In this document: piece after piece, positions 50,090 through 60,732 of the stretch
Numbering within the stretch: the stretch's first letter is position 1
Layout of the letters: the number at the start of each line of letters is the position of its first letter
Assembly (NCBI GenBank): GCA_033002965.1
Contig: JAURVB010013624.1
Span: 40,700 to 104,699, forward strand
Direction: 5' to 3'
Source: Piper betle
Lineage: Eukaryota > Streptophyta > Magnoliopsida > Piperales > Piperaceae
Length of the DNA stretch: 64,000 nucleotides
Notes under the pieces: model-generated
Databases searched by the model: none
What the model was told of the DNA's origin: nothing
What the model saw: only the letters and a program-made list of their open reading frames with translations
Position numbers and translations under genes: made by a program

Positions 50090-53000
50090 TAGGGGTGGGC
50101 ATCGGTCGGACAGACGTCGAACAAGCTGTTGTTTGCGTTTGCCTAAAATTTCGTCAAACAAAACTTGTCCGACTGAGTCATTGTCCGAGTTGTTTGTCAG
50201 GCCCAAGCAGTATCCGTGGACAGTCTGAAATCAAAATCTTACCCTAACGAGTACTGTTCACGGAGCCCCTCAACTCCTCCACCGTCGCCTGCGGACCTCC
50301 GCCACCTTGCATGTTGCTTGTGGCCCCTCCACTGCCCCCTGCGTACCCCTTCAGCCGCCCTGCTCACCGCCTGCGTACCCTCTCGTCTCCCTGCTCGCTG
50401 CCTGTGTACCCCCTTCACCTCCTTGAGCATCGCCTGCAGACCCCGTCTGCCGCCCTGCTTGACACCTACGTACTCCTCCCGTCACCGCCTACGTACCCCC
50501 TCCACTATCCCGTGCGATTTTTTTGTGTTTTATGCAGGTGCGTCAATTAAGGATACAACAAAGACTTAAAAGTGCGAAGCTTGGAATTCTTAGAGAAGAG
50601 CTAAGAAAATGAACTTTTCGATTTTCCTTCTTTCATACATACCTATTTTACCTCCTTTGGTATGACAGTAGTTTTGGAAGTTAGTGTGTTTCAGAAGTTA
50701 TTTCTCGTTTCTGTTTCCATCTCTTTGAGGCCTCGATAATTCATGAATTTGTTTGCATGTAGTCCGCTAAGAATCTGAAGGTGTACTATGCAACCTGCTT
50801 TTCTCTCATTGCTGGGATTATTTTCTTTGGTGGTCTTCTTGCTCCCACAATGAGTTATTCAGATATTTCCTCTAATTACCCACATTTATATTTAGGATTT
50901 TCTTATGCCAGATGTGGTGAATCAAGTGAGTACTCATACCAATGAAAGTAACATTTGATTAGCTGTAAAAAGAAACATGTTCCTTTTTTTTGAATTGTAA
51001 TCATAGAGAAAAATTTTAATGCTGATTTTTTCATTTTTCTTCGGCTAGAGCTTAAACTAGGGTTGGGATGTACATCATATGAGGATTTCATCGTGCATTT
51101 GCCCATGCAACTAAGGTACACTTGTCTCCTTCTCCTTGCAACTATTTGTTGGTGAACCTTGAAAAACATTGTCAGATCAGTTATATATACATTGAAAACT
51201 TATTTTGCCTTTTTTTTGGATTGAGGATGGTTACGAAGCTTCAAAATTTCCTGCGTTTGCCCTGAAAATTCTTTATCTGTTTGTTAGGCTTGTATGTATA
51301 TATCCCTGCTACTTACGAAAGTTAAGCAATAGAACTTCATAAGATGATGGACTACTGTAGCCTTGCGTTGCTTTATTTATCTTTATTCATTTCATGGAGG
51401 CAAATAATTTAGTGATTTGTTATTATAAACAAGAAGAACAGATATAGAATTGTTTGTCTCTTAATATCGATGGAGGGAATAGGTACTATCAATCAATAAT
51501 ATTTGTTGGTACCACTTTTATAAATGGAGTTGATTTACACTAATTATGACATTTTATGTTTATAATTTGATATGTTTTTTTCAAAGATGGATCATGCAAG
51601 TTCATTACTAAATGTAAATGAACAAAGTGGAGGTGGAAAAGATAGCAAAAATTCTATTGCTAAAGAAGGAGAATTTATTGATGCTACATTATCAAAAAAG
51701 AGAAAAATGACATCCGGTGTATGGGTCTATTTTGATAGAAAATATAAGAAGAATGGAATATCTGTTATTAGTCGTTATTGTGAAAAGAAGTTTGAGGGAG
51801 CCGGAAGTTATGGAACTACTCATTTATGGAGGCATGTTGAAGGGAAATGCCTAATTTCAAAATGAAGAGGACAAAAACCATGAGTGGTGATATTGGGCAA
51901 CAAATTTTAAAGATGGGAGTGAAAAAAGATGGGGATAATGAAATAGAAGTTTAGAAATTTGATCAAGAAAGCAGTAGATAAGAGTTGGCCGAAGCAATTA
52001 TCTGACATGAGTATTCATTTTCAATTGTGGAACATGAAGGCTTTAGAAGGTGGGTTAGTAATTTGCAACCACAATTTGTGATGGTTTCTAGGAGAACAAT
52101 TACAAGAGATTGTCTTGGAATTGATGAAAAGGAGAAAAAAATGTGTTTGACATGTTGGAAAAAGTTAAGAGCCAAATTAGTTTTACTAGTGATATTTGGA
52201 CTTCTTCACAAAAAATTGCTTATATTGTTTTGACAACTCATTTTATTGATGAAAATTAGAAATTGCAAAAAAAGGTATTGAATTTTGCCAAAGTTGAAAG
52301 TCGACATAACGGAAAATGCACAACCAAATGTCTTATTAGTAAAATCTGTGAGTGACAACTTGATAAAAAGGTTTTTACGATTGCATTTGACAATGCAAGT
52401 GCAAATAATGGAGCGGCCAAAAAAATAAAGTCTTTTTTCTCAAGTAGAACTCCAAATCTTTCAGGTGATTATTTTCACATGAGATGTTGTGCCCATATTT
52501 TGAACTTAATTGTTCAAGATGGGTTGAACAAGATTGCTAAGTCTATAAAGAAGGTTCGTGAATGTGTGAAATATATTAGAAGTTCAACTATAAAGAGTGA
52601 TTGCTTCCACAAATATACAAGTCAATTGAATACACCTAAACATTCTTTAGTGTTTGATGTGAAAACTAGGTGGAATTCTACTTACAAAATGATTGGTGTG
52701 GCTTTAGATTTCAAAAATATTTTTGAACATTATAGCTGTTTTGATGTGAATTTCATATGCCCTTTTGAGGATGAATGGGATGATTTAAGAGTGATCCATG
52801 TTTGGCTCCAATTTATGAGTTAACCGAAATTTTTTCCAGCACTAAGTATCCTACATCAAATATTTTTTCAACATGATTTGTGAGCTCAAGCTTCAATTGA
52901 TAGAATGGTGTAGTAGTAAGTCATATTTGATGTCATTAATAGGAAATGCAATGTTGGAAAGTTTGATAAATATTGGAAAGAAGTAAATATGCTATTGGCG

Positions 53001-54337
53001 ATTGCTTTGATTTTGGATCTTAGACTTTTGTTGTGTACTATTTTCACACAATTTACAAGGAAGAGGGAGGCGATATGGTCACAAAAGTGAAACAATATTT
53101 AACAAACATGTATAATGTTTATTTAAGTGTTGTGAAATCTAAGGTTAGATGTGTGTCAAACAAGCCCATTATTAGAATTGAAAGGTCATTAAGTATTCAT
53201 CCTATTGGAGGCCTAAGTAGGAGATTGCAAGGATTAAACAAGTTGATTACGGAATGTTCATCAAAAGAGCCAACACGAGCTGATTTGGAGAATTATTTGG
53301 ATGAACCAACTATTCTTTTTGTAGATGAAGTAGATGAGCAATTTGATATATTATAATGATGGAGATTGAACATAGTAAAATACACTATTTTGGGAAAAAT
53401 TGGTCAAGATGTTTTAGTCATTCCTATGTCAACCGTCGCCTCCGAATCAGCATTTAGTATTGGAAAACAAACAATTGGCTCAATTAGGAATAGTTTGAGC
53501 TCAAAACACTTGAAGCTTTAATATGTGCCCAAAATTAGTTGAGGAGTGACTATGAAGGTAATTTATATTTTATATTTATGCATTTTCTATTTTTGATATA
53601 TTTTTTAACATATGTTTTTCTCTTACTACTATATTTTTTACTTGTAGGGGAACAACCAAGTTCATTATCAAATTTATTTGGAACAATGAATATAGAAGAA
53701 TAGGAAAATATAGATGATTGTGTTGATAGAGATAATATTACAACATCTTCGTGTCTATAATGAGCTTGTGAGAATGTTATATTTAGTTTTTACTCTTCTA
53801 ATATTTGTAAAATATTTCTACAAGTAATTAACTCTTTTGCATTTTTTTCATGTTGGTGAGCTACAATGGATGAAAAATCAACTACTAGAATATTTTATCT
53901 TTGAAGTATATGTAATATTGGACTACATTCTGATGTCAATGATTACTTTAAAGCTTCTAAACATTGATTATCTTTTGTTTGACTTAGAAATTTATAGAAA
54001 CTAAATTTTGAAAAACTATGGTACTAATTGAGAGCATTATAACTATATAGTAAGTAGTTTGATATAATTATTAATGTGAACATTTTGTTCTAAATTCCTA
54101 AATATAAGAGTAACTTTTATCTTTTTTCTATGTAAGTCATTTTTGGTTATTTTAGATATTAGCCTCACAAATGTTGAAGGTATTATGTTATTGATATAAA
54201 ATATCGGATACTCGGTCGATCGTTCGGTCGAACAAAGAAATATCCATATTTGGTTTGTTTTTATTCGGTCAAATTCAGTAGAACATGCTTCAGACTTCAG
54301 TTGGACTTGGTAATTCGAACGTCCACACCCACCCCTA
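50090..54337 (+). mobile_element. Complete hAT transposon, 4248 bp, in intron 7
   Basis: Ends TAGGGGTGGG at 50090 and CCCACCCCTA at 54337. AAGATTTC flanks both sides exactly (50082-50089 and 54338-54345), the 8-bp duplication expected of hAT. Inside, on the plus strand, is a decayed transposase (51572-53540). The left 500 bp includes a GC-rich stretch giving a Pro/Leu/Ser-rich frame (50216-50569) of doubtful coding value. The element lies between exons 7 and 8 of the EFR3-like gene in antisense orientation to it. Confidence 0.93.
51572..53540 (+). pseudogene. Broken hAT transposase with BED-type finger
   Basis: Three coding blocks remain in order. 51572-51865 has a nuclear-type basic run (KKRKM) and a BED finger ending HLWRHVEGKC, but the first zinc Cys position reads Ser (SRYC). 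52479-52823 has the RNase H-like core landmarks MRCCAHILNLIVQDGL and DVKTRWNSTYKM. 53033-53540 has the C-terminal dimerisation region with YLDEP, then PMSTVASESAFSIG and RNSLSSK. Stops and frameshifts separate the blocks (for example the TGA after 51862 and the stop after the FDIL segment near 53355). It cannot make an active enzyme as it stands. Confidence 0.88.
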
Positions 54338-55219
54338 AAGATTTCAGATGCACGTGAACTAGAACACACACAAAAAGTGGAAAGGGGCGAGGGAGGAGAA
54401 GGGAGTAGTAAGAGAAAGAGGTCCCAAACAGATTATCTTACATTGATCCATCTAATTCAATTATGGTATGCAAAGAATCCATTTCATTGCCTTGGTTAAA
54501 TATATCTAAGGAACCATCATAATTTTTCAGGGTTGCTACCATAATCTGGATCATATCAGCAAAAAGAATTTTGAGAGTAGTTAATTCCTAACATATCAAA
54601 GAGTAGTTAGAAGTGAAATTTATATCAACAAGTTTAATAGTAATCATGAAAAAGGCAACAAAAAATACGACCCCTCAGACATAAAACAAGAAATAAAAAT
54701 GAAAACAAGGACAAGGTAACTGACACTATAATAAAAGACCTTCTAGCGAGGTACTGATAAACACAGTTTAGGTTATCGTGATAACTTACCAATTAACACA
54801 TACAAGATGACAACATCCTCTCTCATCAATTATTTAATACACTTAAGAGAATACTATTTGTTTTAATTCTTTATCTACTATGCTAAAGAAAATGTACTTT
54901 CCATTTTCATTGGAAATATCCAAGCTTCACAGCCTACATGAGAAAATCTGCCAAACCAAATAATCGGAGGAAAACCACATCCATTAGAAAAAAAAGAACC
55001 ATACCCTTAAAATTGGAGAGTACATAAAAAATCATTTGCAATTTTAAAGAGATTGTGGTCCCAAGATGGGGGTTGAAATCTTTTTGAGATGACATTATTC
55101 AAATTTTTAAAGAGATTTCGAGAAAAAGCTAGACACTTCAAAGATCATGTCTCAGGAGAAAACATAAGATTACACCAAAGTCTAAGAAAAAAATCACCTT
55201 CATACCAATACAATGCCAC

Positions 55220-56288
55220 ATAGTTTTTAAAACCGGATCAGACTGGCCGGTTCAACCCAATATACCAGTGCCAGGGTTGGATCCGGTCCACTCTAAGCTG
55301 GTGTATCAGATAGTGGCAAACTAGTTTTTTAAAGCGATTTTTGTCCAAACCGGCAAACAAGCGGTATGAGAAACCAACCCGTTTTAGTACATAAAGTTGT
55401 GTAAACTAAGATAAAGCTCGATTAAATTCACCCATTCTCAAATCTCACATGCTCTTTTCCTTCTCTGCTCCCATTCACTCCGCCCCCTTCTTGTATATCT
55501 CAGGCCAGCTTTTAATTATTACAAAAAAATCATCTTCAAGTTTCAATCTTGCACAAAAATAGTGGGATGTCTTCATACATGACAAGATTAAGCAAGACAA
55601 ACAGTTGTTAAAATGGATGTGAATAAAGGGTGGTGATTTCTCTTCCTCTCTATTCTTCATTTGCCCCATTTATTTTGCATGGAGAAAGTGGATAAAATAT
55701 TTTATAGGCTATAAGGAAGCTACTTTGAACAAAATCCAAAGGTCTTGGATATTCATAACCTCATCTTTATCATGCATTTGTCTACATGATCCTTACTTCA
55801 TTTCACCTAGCATAAAGGCCTCAAAGTCTTGCATATCTTCTCAACCTATGTTCATGTCACGGCCCAGCCAAGTGGTACTACCCAATTCTATGGTGTTTTA
55901 TGTAGAAAGATATAATTTGCTGTTGTTGGATTTTGAAATTTTTGTTTGTTCTCCATCTGTTTGTTAAAATGTCTGACAGACTTCTATATTTTTGTGAATG
56001 TTTTTTTCGAAAAGATGTTTTTGTTAATGTTGTGCATTGATAGGATACTATAATTTGCACTTAATAGCATTATTCAAGTGATTTCTTATATTATATTATG
56101 ATTATTATAATTTGCTGATATGAATGTTTGGAATAAAGGGTGTCAATAATTTTTAGAAGTATATTTTATATTTAGAATTTTAATTTTAATTTATAATATT
56201 TTGGAACCGGTTAAACCGGGTTGAACCGAGTATATCATATACCTTCCAAAAATCCGGTATAAGGTCCTGTCCGGCATTTAAAACTATG
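55220..56288. mobile_element. Non-autonomous hAT-type element, 1069 bp, in intron 6
   Basis: AATGCCAC flanks both sides exactly (55212-55219 and 56289-56296). Left end ATAGTTTTTAAAACCGGATC, right end (inverted) CATAGTTTTAAATGCCGGAC. Subterminal GGTTCAACCC / GGTTAAACCGGGTTGAACC words form further inverted arms. No coding sequence for a transposase. It makes up most of the intron between exons 6 and 7 of the EFR3-like gene. Confidence 0.88.
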
Positions 56289-59200
56289 AATGCCACAAAC
56301 AAAGGGAAAGAGAGACCACACAGACTTACGTCATCAAAATCCATAGAGATATTTGAGTACTTGCCCATAAACCAAACCTGTTGATGAGATAGAATATGAT
56401 GTGAATTACATTTAACAGTTAGCACAAGTGTGAGCAGAAGATGATAAAATCTTAATAAACAAGATGAGTGATAAAAAGGCCAGATAAAGAACCATGAAAG
56501 AAAGAGCTCGCAATCCTACCGATCGCAGGTGAAGAGCTCTCTCATCATCTCCTATTTCTTGAGCCATTATACAAAGCTTTGGGATGAGCCCTTCTAAATT
56601 AAACATATAAGTACCATCTGTCTGTTTTCACCACACAATAAAATAACTTGAGCAGCAAGTTCTAATGTTAATCAAGTTTCCTTTTTACTGTTTTATACAT
56701 ACCATTATGAAAGAGATATTCATTAGAGGTAAGTTCACTTTTTCAACATATAATTAACAAAAAGAGAAATTTGCAATTTCAAAATAAAATTAGACCTGAC
56801 TATTTACAAAGTCAATGAGAGTTAGGCATCCTTGAATACGCATATCATCATGGAGGGCTTGCTCCATAAGCGTTCTCACAATGCACAATAGGCTATTGGC
56901 AAATAAAGGCCAACAACAACAGACAATAATCAAACCTACAAGTAAATAATTAGTCTCACAAACATTAATACCTAATCAATAACCATATAAAATGCAAGTC
57001 ATAAAGAGTATGTAATTAATGTTAAAAATAAAAAGTTCAACTAAAAACCACATTCATTATCTATGCCAATCTTCTTCTTCTTCCACCTTATCCCAAATTA
57101 GATTGGGGACATGAATCCTACTCTAGATTCCATTTGATTACAAAGGGTAAAATTTTGATGACTAAATGCTCATTCTGACACCAGCACTCTGTCTTTATCC
57201 AGGCTTGGTACTGGGAATGCACAAGCCACAAGCATTAGCAGTATTTATGTCAATCTACCCCATTATTTCAAATTCAAATTAACAAATTTAATCATCCTAA
57301 ACTCTCTTTTTTACATCATAGAACAAATGCAATGGGTGTCACACAAACGCTTTGCATGGAAAGAGTAGATATTCTTGGGACAATAAAAACATATCATAAG
57401 ACAAACCTACTTTGTCATGAAAAGATAAGCTACCTGTGTATGCCTTATCAGTAACCCAAGATAGACTAAAATAGTCCCATGTTTAGTATCAATTGAAACA
57501 GCCCATTAAGGGAATGATCTTGAAGATCTTTTGCTAATTATTTAGGGGATGAACCAGGGCCATCAAGTTGCATTTGGATATGCTGCCATATATCAACTTG
57601 GGCATGCATTCAATTGTTTTTTTGAAACAATTAAACCTAGAAATTTGACCTTAGAAAATCTATACGTGAGTCAAAGAAATAAGATTTATTTATTATAGGA
57701 GATGTAACCATAACTATGAGCTAAATTAGTGGAGGTAAATACAACTCACTGCCTCTTTGTTGTATGATAAATATTTTAGATAAGTCCAGATCAATGCTGA
57801 TGGTCAATAAGTAATTCACATGGACACCTTCCCTAGAAATCTGGAATTAAACATATGCACATACGACGAGATAAGGTCTAAGCCCATATCTCACTTTGAC
57901 AAGACAAAAATGCCTTTGAACATATACTACAACAAGAGTTACATAAAATTATTTACGGGTTCTAAAAAGAGAAATGCAAAAAACAATAAATAGAAGTAAA
58001 TGTAGTACAGAATGAAAATTGATTAATGGATACAAGCAACCTAAGCATCCTGAAAGTACCCAAAAAACAAAACAAGCAAATGGAGTATAATATCCATAAC
58101 TTACATTTGCTCCTTACATGTACCTAACAGCTTCCTGTAAATGCAGACAACAATTTCTGCTTGACTGAAGTGTTCACTTCTCAATTCCTTGAAGCATCTC
58201 TGCTCTAGGTACTTTGTAATCTGATGGCAATTAAAGAGTCTAGTAAACATTTATTTTTGTAACAAGGCATAGGGGAATTAGCACTTTAGTTGTATCATAA
58301 AACATCTGAACGTAGTAGATCAGAAAATTGCAATAATTTCTTGCTTGTGATTTTTTATTCGCAACTTACAACAGCAAACACGAGAAGCACACCTGAAAGT
58401 GAAATTAAGACATAAACCCTAAAGGAAAGAGCAAATTCCTCTGAATATTTATTGTGTAAAATATATACAAGTAACTGTTTCAAAGCAACAACTTAATTAT
58501 ATGCTTTTCAAAATATATTCTTTTTCTTGATCAGCCTTATCCCAAATAATGACATGGATCCTGTTTAGCAATATAACAGAAGATTTTCCATGCAAGAATA
58601 AATGGGAATAATGGGACTGCACTTCAAGATATTAAATAAGTAAATTAATTAATTTCTACTGACAGAGAAACAGGGTATCTTTGAGAAAAGTTTGAAATAG
58701 AAAAATAAGTATACACTCACCTAAGGGATACGAAACTGATTCTTGGAAGCATATTCACAAAGCTTGCATATTTTTCTATCATCTGGTTTTCTCCTGATGA
58801 TGTAATAGAATAAAAATTATTCATCAAAACACAGAAGCACATTTACAAATGTTGCATGTCACACAGTGCTGGGCTCACAGGAAGAGGTGAAAAGATAATT
58901 TGTAACAACAAAATAATCTTGATCAAGAAAAGTGTAGAATTTTGAAATATTAAAATTGCTAGGAGCACGATAGTAAATTCTGTAAATGCGAGATAATTAA
59001 GCATACCCTTCACATCAGAACATGTGGCCATGTATAAAACCAGTAGGTGTTAGAGAAAGACTAATGAAACCTAATCTCATTCAACAGATCACCAAAATGA
59101 GATAGTATACGTAACTTGCAGATTTAGAAGAATATGAAATGATATGAGTCAACTTTTACAGGCGAGAATAACTACTTGGCAAATTGAGGGTATTTTTCCA

Positions 59201-59614
59201 AGCCAATCTGTGTATGTGTGTTATAGAAGTCAAATAGAACTGTGCAAAAAGTAAGCAGTTCCGCCTTATCAAATAGAACGGCTAATTCATCAGTTCATGA
59301 TCTTTTAAAAGTGATGCTATTTTTAAAAGGAGAACATGAAAATCCATCACACAGTTCAAAGCTCGCAAATTACAGATGCCAACTGAACTTCAAATATCCA
59401 AACACAAGGTTTCCTTGGCATAACATTGCGTGTAATCCAAAAGCGACAAGTGGACCCAACGCAAGTGCCCGAAATGCACCTGAGATCGAGGGAAGATATC
59501 GGCAAGGAGCTTCTTGTATCGTTTAACAGGCTGCCTGGATCGCGCCCGCATCGATGGGCAGATGAAACACAGACTGCCACAGGCAGGCAACACCTTCCTT
59601 GACATCACCCCCAT

Positions 59615-60100
59615 TGTATTTTTTTTTTCAATTATGCTCAGCCCTCACCGCCCCCTTACCTAAAAATAAGATCAAGAAACACTCTCAGGCATGATAATCC
59701 GAATCCTGAGCCCAACCAAAGCTTAAAAAAAAAAAAACCCCAAAATTTGCCAACCCGCACGACGGATCAAACAGCCCCAACCACAACCATTTCTCAAAAA
59801 ACAAAACCCTTCCAACAATTCATTGCGAATCAAAACGCATGATCCGAGCCTAATTACACAAAATACGACTGAATAGCCCAAAATTCCGATTTTTTTGACG
59901 ATAAATCCAACGAAAAGGAACAAAATGGGGGTCATTTTGAAGCAAAATTCCTGCTTGTCAACACAAGATTCGACGCCGACAAGAGGAGGTTCAAGCAAAA
60001 CGAGGAAGTAAGAAACGGAATTGACGGTCTACCAGAGACTGATGGCCTCCGGCGGGGAGCGGGGTGGTTTGATTCAATCACGGCCGAGGCGTATCCAATT
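59615..60100 (-). promoter_or_regulatory. Probable 5' UTR and promoter of the EFR3-like locus
   Basis: Lies directly upstream (minus strand) of the ATG at 59614. A CT-rich, moderately GC-rich stretch near 59960-60080 resembles a plant transcription start region. No TATA box was clear. Confidence 0.4.
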
Positions 60101-60732
60101 GTTTTTAGACCGTTTTCCGAACGGTATAAAAAATAAAAAAATACGACATGAGAATAGTATACATTTTAAAAATAGATATACAAACGGATATACGATGTCA
60201 GCTGAATATAGCCGATATTTTATTCGGCCCGGATTGGCATGAACTCGCATACTAATAATATTCATTGATCCAAGCCAAGTTTTAAATAATTAACTGCACA
60301 CAATAATATACTCATCATTGATGATAAGAAAAACGATTTTTTAGAACCCTAATCTTGTTTCACAATGGTTTTTTTCATTGCCGAATATTTATTTAGTGTC
60401 AAACTCTAAAATTTATAATAACTGAATCTTTGAAAGAGTATCTTGAATTTAAGCTCATCAAGTGTAATTAATTTATGGAAATAAAATACAAAATACAATG
60501 AACTAAATTTCTTAAATTATTAGAATAAAATTAAAACGTATTTGAATTTGACACGAATTCATATTTGTTTCAATAACCCCCTAAGAATTATGACATTCAT
60601 TAATATTTGTTTGAAAAAAGCAAACACAAGTGATTATTTAATATTCAAGCATCAATCAACTCTAAAATAGCATGGCCACAATACAAATTTTTGGATCCTT
60701 TAGACCTCTTTACATGAATACAAAGGGGAACG
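60101..60732. other. AT-rich intergenic DNA
   Basis: No gene or bounded repeat recognised. Confidence 0.5.

Larger units (their letters stand above)
42374..59614 (-). pseudogene. EFR3/SEMI-ROLLED LEAF2-like ARM-repeat gene, multiply disrupted
   Basis: Plant relatives of yeast EFR3, a plasma-membrane scaffold for PI4-kinase; rice SRL2 is in this family. Minus-strand exons: 59480-59614, 58721-58793, 58105-58220, 56796-56910, 56493-56621, 56330-56377, 54442-54545, 49794-49990, 49417-49714, 49158-49307, 48767-49069, 48474-48687, 46999-47071, 44937-45064, 44646-44846, 43518-43658, 43295-43423, about 42711-42896, and a last exon ending at 42374; about 950 aa. The N-terminus MGVMSRKVLPACG...RQPVKRYKKLL and C-terminus RLPPSSPYEKFLKA are family landmarks, and VGDVGPILDMMAVV and TRVGAHRI are recognisable inside. 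Lesions: exon 2 is 73 nt (frame lost) and ends in TAG where Lys is expected; exon 4 acceptor is TG instead of AG; exon 9 lacks 1 nt near 49610-49622; exon 12 lacks 2 nt in total (one near 48575); exon 18 has TGA (42879-42881) for Arg. The other exons are clean and in phase, so decay is recent or partly sequencing error. Intron 10 uses a GC donor. Confidence 0.82.

Noticed and set aside
50216..50569. Pro/Leu/Ser-rich 117-codon frame inside the hAT element
   Set aside because: Low complexity, no transposase or other domain, and overlapping frames are equally open.
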